DNA of 64,000 nt from Scandinavium vulneris_A (GTDB lineage: Bacteria; Pseudomonadota; Gammaproteobacteria; Enterobacterales; Enterobacteriaceae): positions 744,001 to 808,000 of the forward strand of contig JBKGRZ010000001.1 in NCBI GenBank assembly GCA_046518185.1. Reading direction: 5' to 3'. The notes below the pieces were generated by a model. That model searched no databases. It saw only the letters and a program-made list of their open reading frames with translations, and was not told the origin of the DNA. The position numbers and the translations under genes were made by a program. Below are positions 60,465 through 64,000 of the stretch, in pieces (within the stretch, counting starts at the first letter, position 1; each line of letters opens with the position of its first letter).

Positions 60465-61706
60465 TCAGACCTTTTTGAAGATCAGAGATCCGTTGGTACC
60501 ACCAAAGCCGAAGGAGTTACACAGGGTGTATTCCATGCCGCTGACCTGACGCGCTTCGTGTGGCACGAAGTCGAGGTCACAACCCTCTTCTGGGTTATCC
60601 AGGTTGATGGTTGGCGGGACAGCCTGATCGCGCAGGGCCAGAATCGAGTAGATTGATTCTACCGCGCCCGCAGCGCCCAGCAGGTGACCGGTCATTGACT
60701 TGGTGGAGCTGACCATAATACGGCTTGCTGCCTCACCGAACACCGATTTCACCGCCTGTGCTTCGGCGATATCGCCAGCTGGCGTTGATGTACCGTGCGC
60801 ATTGACGTAGCCAATCTGGCCAGGTTCGATACCCGCGTCGCGAATTGCGTTCACCATTGCCAGGGCGGCACCTGCACCGTTTTCTGGTGGAGACGTCATG
60901 TGGTACGCATCGCTACTCATGCCGAAACCGACGATTTCAGCATAGATTTTCGCGCCACGTTTCTTCGCGTGTTCGTACTCTTCGAGCATGATGATGCCCG
61001 CACCGTCGCCCAGCACGAAGCCATCACGGTCTTTGTCCCACGGACGGCTTGCCGCCTGCGGGTTGTCATTGCGGGTCGACAGCGCACGCGCTGCACCGAA
61101 ACCGCCAACACCCAGAGGCGTACTCGCTTTTTCAGCACCACCGGCCAGCATGGCATCAGCATCGTTATAGGCAATCATTCGTGCCGCATGACCGATGTTG
61201 TGTACACCTGAGGTGCACGCCGTGGCAATGGAAATACTTGGGCCGCGCAGCCCGAACATGATGGTCAGGTGACCTGCCACCATGTTAACAATCGTGGACG
61301 GTACGAAGAATGGACTGATCTTACGTGGACCACCCTTAACCAGTGAACTGTGGTTCTCTTCGATCAAGCCGAGTCCGCCGATGCCGGAGCCAATAGCAGC
61401 ACCGATACGCGAGGCGTTCTCTTCCGTCACTTCAAGGCCAGAATCCTGCATGGCCTGTACGCCAGCGACAATTCCATATTGAATAAAGGCATCCATCTTG
61501 CGCTGTTCTTTACGCGAGATAATGTCTTCACAGTTAAAATCCTTTACTAAGCCAGCAAATTTCGTTGCATAGGCGGTAGTATCGAAATGGTCGATTAGGC
61601 TGATGCCGCTCTGACCGGCAAGAAGAGATTTCCAGGTGGACTCTACGGTATTGCCGACAGGAGACAACATGCCAAGTCCGGTCACAACTACACGACGCTT
61701 AGACAC
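60465..61706 (-). CDS. fabF: 3-oxoacyl-ACP synthase II FabF
   Basis: A 413-residue condensing enzyme elongating palmitoleoyl to cis-vaccenoyl ACP, important for thermal control of membrane fluidity. Active-site Cys in TACTSGVHNIG (about 164), His in NAHGTSTPAGD and His in KSMTGHLLGAAG. Downstream of acpP with a hairpin between. Confidence 0.97.
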   Translation of the reverse strand: MSKRRVVVTGLGMLSPVGNTVESTWKSLLAGQSGISLIDHFDTTAYATKFAGLVKDFNCEDIISRKEQRKMDAFIQYGIVAGVQAMQDSGLEVTEENASRIGAAIGSGIGGLGLIEENHSSLVKGGPRKISPFFVPSTIVNMVAGHLTIMFGLRGPSISIATACTSGVHNIGHAARMIAYNDADAMLAGGAEKASTPLGVGGFGAARALSTRNDNPQAASRPWDKDRDGFVLGDGAGIIMLEEYEHAKKRGAKIYAEIVGFGMSSDAYHMTSPPENGAGAALAMVNAIRDAGIEPGQIGYVNAHGTSTPAGDIAEAQAVKSVFGEAASRIMVSSTKSMTGHLLGAAGAVESIYSILALRDQAVPPTINLDNPEEGCDLDFVPHEARQVSGMEYTLCNSFGFGGTNGSLIFKKV

Positions 61707-61761
61707 GCTTGTCCTCCAGGGAGGGATAAAAAAGAGAAATGTGGGACAAAAAGATAAAACT

Positions 61762-61783
61762 CAGGCGGTCGAATGACCGCCTG
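61762..61783 (-). terminator. Partial terminator between acpP and fabF
   Basis: Perfect 9-bp stem (61762-61770 with 61775-61783), followed on the minus strand by a T-rich but interrupted tail. It probably lets only part of acpP transcription reach fabF. Confidence 0.65.
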
Positions 61784-61794
61784 GAGATGTTCAC

Positions 61795-62031
61795 TTACGC
61801 CTGGTGACCGTTGATGTAATCAATGGCAGCCTGAACGGTGGTGATTTTCTCAGCTTCTTCGTCCGGAATCTCAGTATCAAACTCTTCTTCCAGAGCCATT
61901 ACCAGCTCAACGGTGTCAAGAGAATCAGCGCCCAAGTCTTCAACGAAGGAAGCTGCGTTGGTAACTTCTTCCTGCTTAACGCCCAGCTGTTCGCCGATAA
62001 TTTTCTTAACGCGTTCTTCGATAGTGCTCAT
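61795..62031 (-). CDS. acpP: Acyl carrier protein
   Basis: A 78-residue acidic carrier of acyl chains. The phosphopantetheine serine is in GADSLDTVEL (Ser37 counting Met). Sequence is essentially that of E. coli AcpP. The start at 62031 has AGGAAATTTAAGAGT upstream; the longer frame upstream is leader sequence. Confidence 0.98.
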   Translation of the reverse strand: MSTIEERVKKIIGEQLGVKQEEVTNAASFVEDLGADSLDTVELVMALEEEFDTEIPDEEAEKITTVQAAIDYINGHQA

Positions 62032-62076
62032 ACTCTTAAATTTCCTATCAAAACTCGCTTTCGCGATGGTTTTCGT

Positions 62077-62104
62077 AGTGTATAAAATGTTGAAAAATTT
62101 GCAA
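62077..62104 (-). promoter_or_regulatory. acpP promoter
   Basis: On the minus strand TTGCAA (62104-62099) and TACACT (62082-62077) are 16 bases apart. This gives acpP its own strong promoter between fabG and acpP. Confidence 0.7.
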
Positions 62105-62241
62105 CTAAATCCCGGCAGGTCGTACCACGATTTTACGCTATTTTGCGGGTGTTTGCCCCAATAACGCAAATCATTTTGCACGTAATCTTACTCAGAAGCG
62201 CACAGAGTGTGCGGATCCTGAGCATTTTGTGCAAACTACGG

Positions 62242-62976
62242 TCAGACCATATACATCCCGCCGTTGACGTGCAGAGTTTCACCAGAGATGTAACCTGCTT
62301 CGTCAGACGCTAAGAATGCAACCGCACTGGCGATTTCTTTTGCATCGCCAAGGCGACCCGCTGGAACTTGCGCCAGAATACCCGCACGCTGATCGTCTGA
62401 CAGCGCACGCGTCATGTCCGTTTCAATAAAGCCCGGAGCAACAACGTTTACAGTAATACCACGAGACGCGACTTCACGCGCCAGCGACTTACTGAAACCA
62501 ATCAAACCCGCTTTCGCCGCAGCGTAGTTGGCCTGACCAGCATTTCCCATGGTACCAACCACAGAACCGATAGTGATAATACGACCATGACGCTTTTTCA
62601 TCATAGCTCGCATTACCGCTTTTGACAGACGGAAAACTGATGACAGATTGGTTTCGAGGATATCGTTCCACTCATCATCTTTCATTCGCATTAACAGGTT
62701 ATCACGAGTGATCCCGGCATTATTGACCAGAATGTCCACTTCGCCAAATTCTGCACGAATATTTCCCAGTACAGATTCAATAGATGCCGGGTCGGTCACA
62801 TTCAACATCAGACCTTTACCGTTTGCACCTAAATAATCGCTGATGGCCTGAGCACCGCTTTCGCTGGTGGCAGTACCGACAACTTTCGCGCCACGGGCAA
62901 CGAGCGTCTCAGCGATAGCCCGGCCAATGCCGCGGCTTGCACCGGTAACCAGTGCAACTTTTCCTTCAAAACTCAT
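62242..62976 (-). CDS. fabG: 3-oxoacyl-ACP reductase FabG
   Basis: A 244-residue NADPH-dependent SDR of fatty-acid elongation. Cofactor motif TGASRGIGRA, NNAGITRDNLL, catalytic Ser in TIGSVVG and YAAAKAG. The start at 62976 (MSFEGKVALVTGASRGIG) is as in E. coli; ten extra upstream codons are in frame but lie in the fabD-fabG junction. Confidence 0.97.
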   Translation of the reverse strand: MSFEGKVALVTGASRGIGRAIAETLVARGAKVVGTATSESGAQAISDYLGANGKGLMLNVTDPASIESVLGNIRAEFGEVDILVNNAGITRDNLLMRMKDDEWNDILETNLSSVFRLSKAVMRAMMKKRHGRIITIGSVVGTMGNAGQANYAAAKAGLIGFSKSLAREVASRGITVNVVAPGFIETDMTRALSDDQRAGILAQVPAGRLGDAKEIASAVAFLASDEAGYISGETLHVNGGMYMV

Positions 62977-62995
62977 GGTTTTGCTTTTCCTCTTC

Positions 62996-63925
62996 TTATT
63001 GCTCAAGCGCCGCAGACATCGCAGCCGGCTCGTTAATGGCCGACGCAGTCAGGGTGTCAACAATACGTTTAGTCAGACCGGTGAGGACTTTACCTGGGCC
63101 CACTTCATACAGGTGCTCAACGCCCTGTGAAGCCATAAACTCAACGGTTTTGGTCCACTGTACCGGGCTGTAGAGCTGACGAACCAACGCATCGCGAATC
63201 GCATCAGCATTGGTTTCGCACTTCACATCCACGTTATTAATAACCTGAATCTGCGGTGCATTAAAGGTGATGCTTGCCAGTTCTGCGGCCAGTTTCTCTG
63301 CGGCAGGCTTCATCAACGCACAGTGAGACGGAACGCTCACCGGCAGCGGCAGCGCACGTTTGGCGCCAGCAGCTTTACATGCCGCACCCGCCCGTTCTAC
63401 GGCTTCTTTATGCCCGGCGATAACCACCTGACCCGGTGAGTTAAAGTTCACCGGAGACACCACCTGCCCTTCGGCAGCTTCTTCACAGGCTTTCGCGATA
63501 GACGCGTCGTCCAGGCCAATGATAGCAGACATGCCACCGGTGCCTTCCGGAACCGCTTCCTGCATGAACTTGCCACGCAGTTCGACCAGACGTACCGCAT
63601 CGGCAAAAGCAATCACACCGGCACACACCAGGGCAGAATACTCACCCAGGCTGTGACCGGCCATCAGTGCAGGCGCTTTACCGCCCTGCTGCTGCCAGAC
63701 GCGATACAGCGCGACAGACGCGGTCAGCAGCACTGGCTGAGTCTGCCAGGTTTTGTTCAGTTCTTCCGCCGGACCCTGTTGCGTTAACGCCCACAGATCG
63801 TAGCCCAGCGCCGCAGAAGCTTCTGCGAAGGTTTCTTCAATAATCGGATAAGTCGCAGCCAGCTCAGCCAACATGCCTACTGCCTGAGAACCCTGTCCCG
63901 GAAACACAAATGCAAATTGCGTCAT
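62996..63925 (-). CDS. fabD: Malonyl-CoA:ACP transacylase FabD
   Basis: A 309-residue enzyme loading malonate onto ACP. FPGQGSQ at the N-terminus, nucleophile serine in GHSLGEYSAL (about 92) and catalytic His in VPSHCALM (about 201). Lies between fabH and fabG. Confidence 0.97.
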   Translation of the reverse strand: MTQFAFVFPGQGSQAVGMLAELAATYPIIEETFAEASAALGYDLWALTQQGPAEELNKTWQTQPVLLTASVALYRVWQQQGGKAPALMAGHSLGEYSALVCAGVIAFADAVRLVELRGKFMQEAVPEGTGGMSAIIGLDDASIAKACEEAAEGQVVSPVNFNSPGQVVIAGHKEAVERAGAACKAAGAKRALPLPVSVPSHCALMKPAAEKLAAELASITFNAPQIQVINNVDVKCETNADAIRDALVRQLYSPVQWTKTVEFMASQGVEHLYEVGPGKVLTGLTKRIVDTLTASAINEPAAMSAALEQ

Positions 63926-63939
63926 CTTATAATCCTTAA

Positions 63940-64000
63940 TTAGAAACGAACCAGTGCGGAGCCCCAGGTGAATCCGCCGCCGAAGGCTTCAAGCAGCACC
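63940..64000 (-). CDS. fabH: 3-oxoacyl-ACP synthase III FabH (C-terminal fragment, cut by window)
   Basis: The last 19 codons of fabH are visible: VLLEAFGGGFTWGSALVRF and stop, the conserved C-terminus of the enzyme that starts fatty-acid synthesis from acetyl-CoA. The rest of the gene lies beyond the right edge. Confidence 0.93.
   Translation of the reverse strand, partial: VLLEAFGGGFTWGSALVRF

Noticed and set aside
1..64000. CRISPR arrays, tRNA or rRNA genes, complete insertion sequences
   Set aside because: No regularly spaced repeats, cloverleaf sequences, rRNA-like segments or transposase frames were seen on reading.

Overview
The window is chromosomal DNA of a member of the Enterobacteriaceae close to Enterobacter, Lelliottia, Leclercia or Citrobacter. 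Proteins are near-identical in length and motif to Escherichia/Salmonella counterparts, msgA and a DinI-like SOS promoter are of the Salmonella/Enterobacter type, and the base composition is moderately GC-rich. The genus cannot be fixed from the sequence alone.

Layout. From about 16.5 kb to the right end the order is the classical core block found next to icd in E. coli, read in the opposite direction: icd | rluE-nudJ-mnmA-hflD-purB | phoPQ-roxA | pepT | potABCD | cobB-nagK-lolE-lolD-lolC | ycfT | mfd | ldtC | bhsA/comR | ycfJ | ndh | ycfP-nagZ-thiK-lpoB-ycfL-hinT | fhuE | ptsG | ycfH-holB-tmk-mltG-pabC-fabF-acpP-fabG-fabD-fabH. One gene interrupts it: a secreted SDS-hydrolase-type alkylsulfatase (yjcS type) between purB and phoP.

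From 1 to 16.2 kb, beyond the 3' end of icd, lies an accessory mosaic: a partial glutamine-amidotransferase-like gene, a small unknown gene, yoaF, a likely small RNA, the diguanylate cyclase dgcP, a ynaJ-type membrane protein, a cold-shock pair (cspI-like plus an ATT-initiated ymcF/ynfQ microprotein), a zinc-ribbon microprotein, a SlyB-like glycine-zipper protein, the LexA-controlled msgA, a ten-gene minus-strand MerR-led cluster, the lipocalin blc, an iraP-like anti-adaptor and a stand-alone betT.

The MerR-led cluster (12904 to 5194) is the most interesting unit. An MlrA/BluR-type MerR regulator is followed by a tightly overlapping series: NTF2-like protein, short-chain dehydrogenase, FAD amine-oxidase-like protein, DUF1365, a Cfa-family methyltransferase lacking two residues of the cyclopropane-synthase active site, DUF2878, a chalcone-isomerase-like secreted protein, a DUF3833 lipoprotein and a full-length YbgA (DUF523-DUF1722). 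The gene set resembles light- or singlet-oxygen-induced lipid-modification clusters of other proteobacteria. It probably makes a modified membrane fatty acid. The fatty-acid-binding lipocalin blc is transcribed divergently from it.

Regulatory sites readable from sequence include a LexA box between -35 and -10 of msgA, a PurR operator inside purB, a perfect CRP site between bhsA and comR, adjoining PdhR-like and perfect FNR sites upstream of ndh, and CRP, Mlc and SgrS-pairing sites of ptsG. There are also many intrinsic terminators and several REP-like palindromes. No rRNA, tRNA, CRISPR array, insertion sequence or intact prophage was seen.
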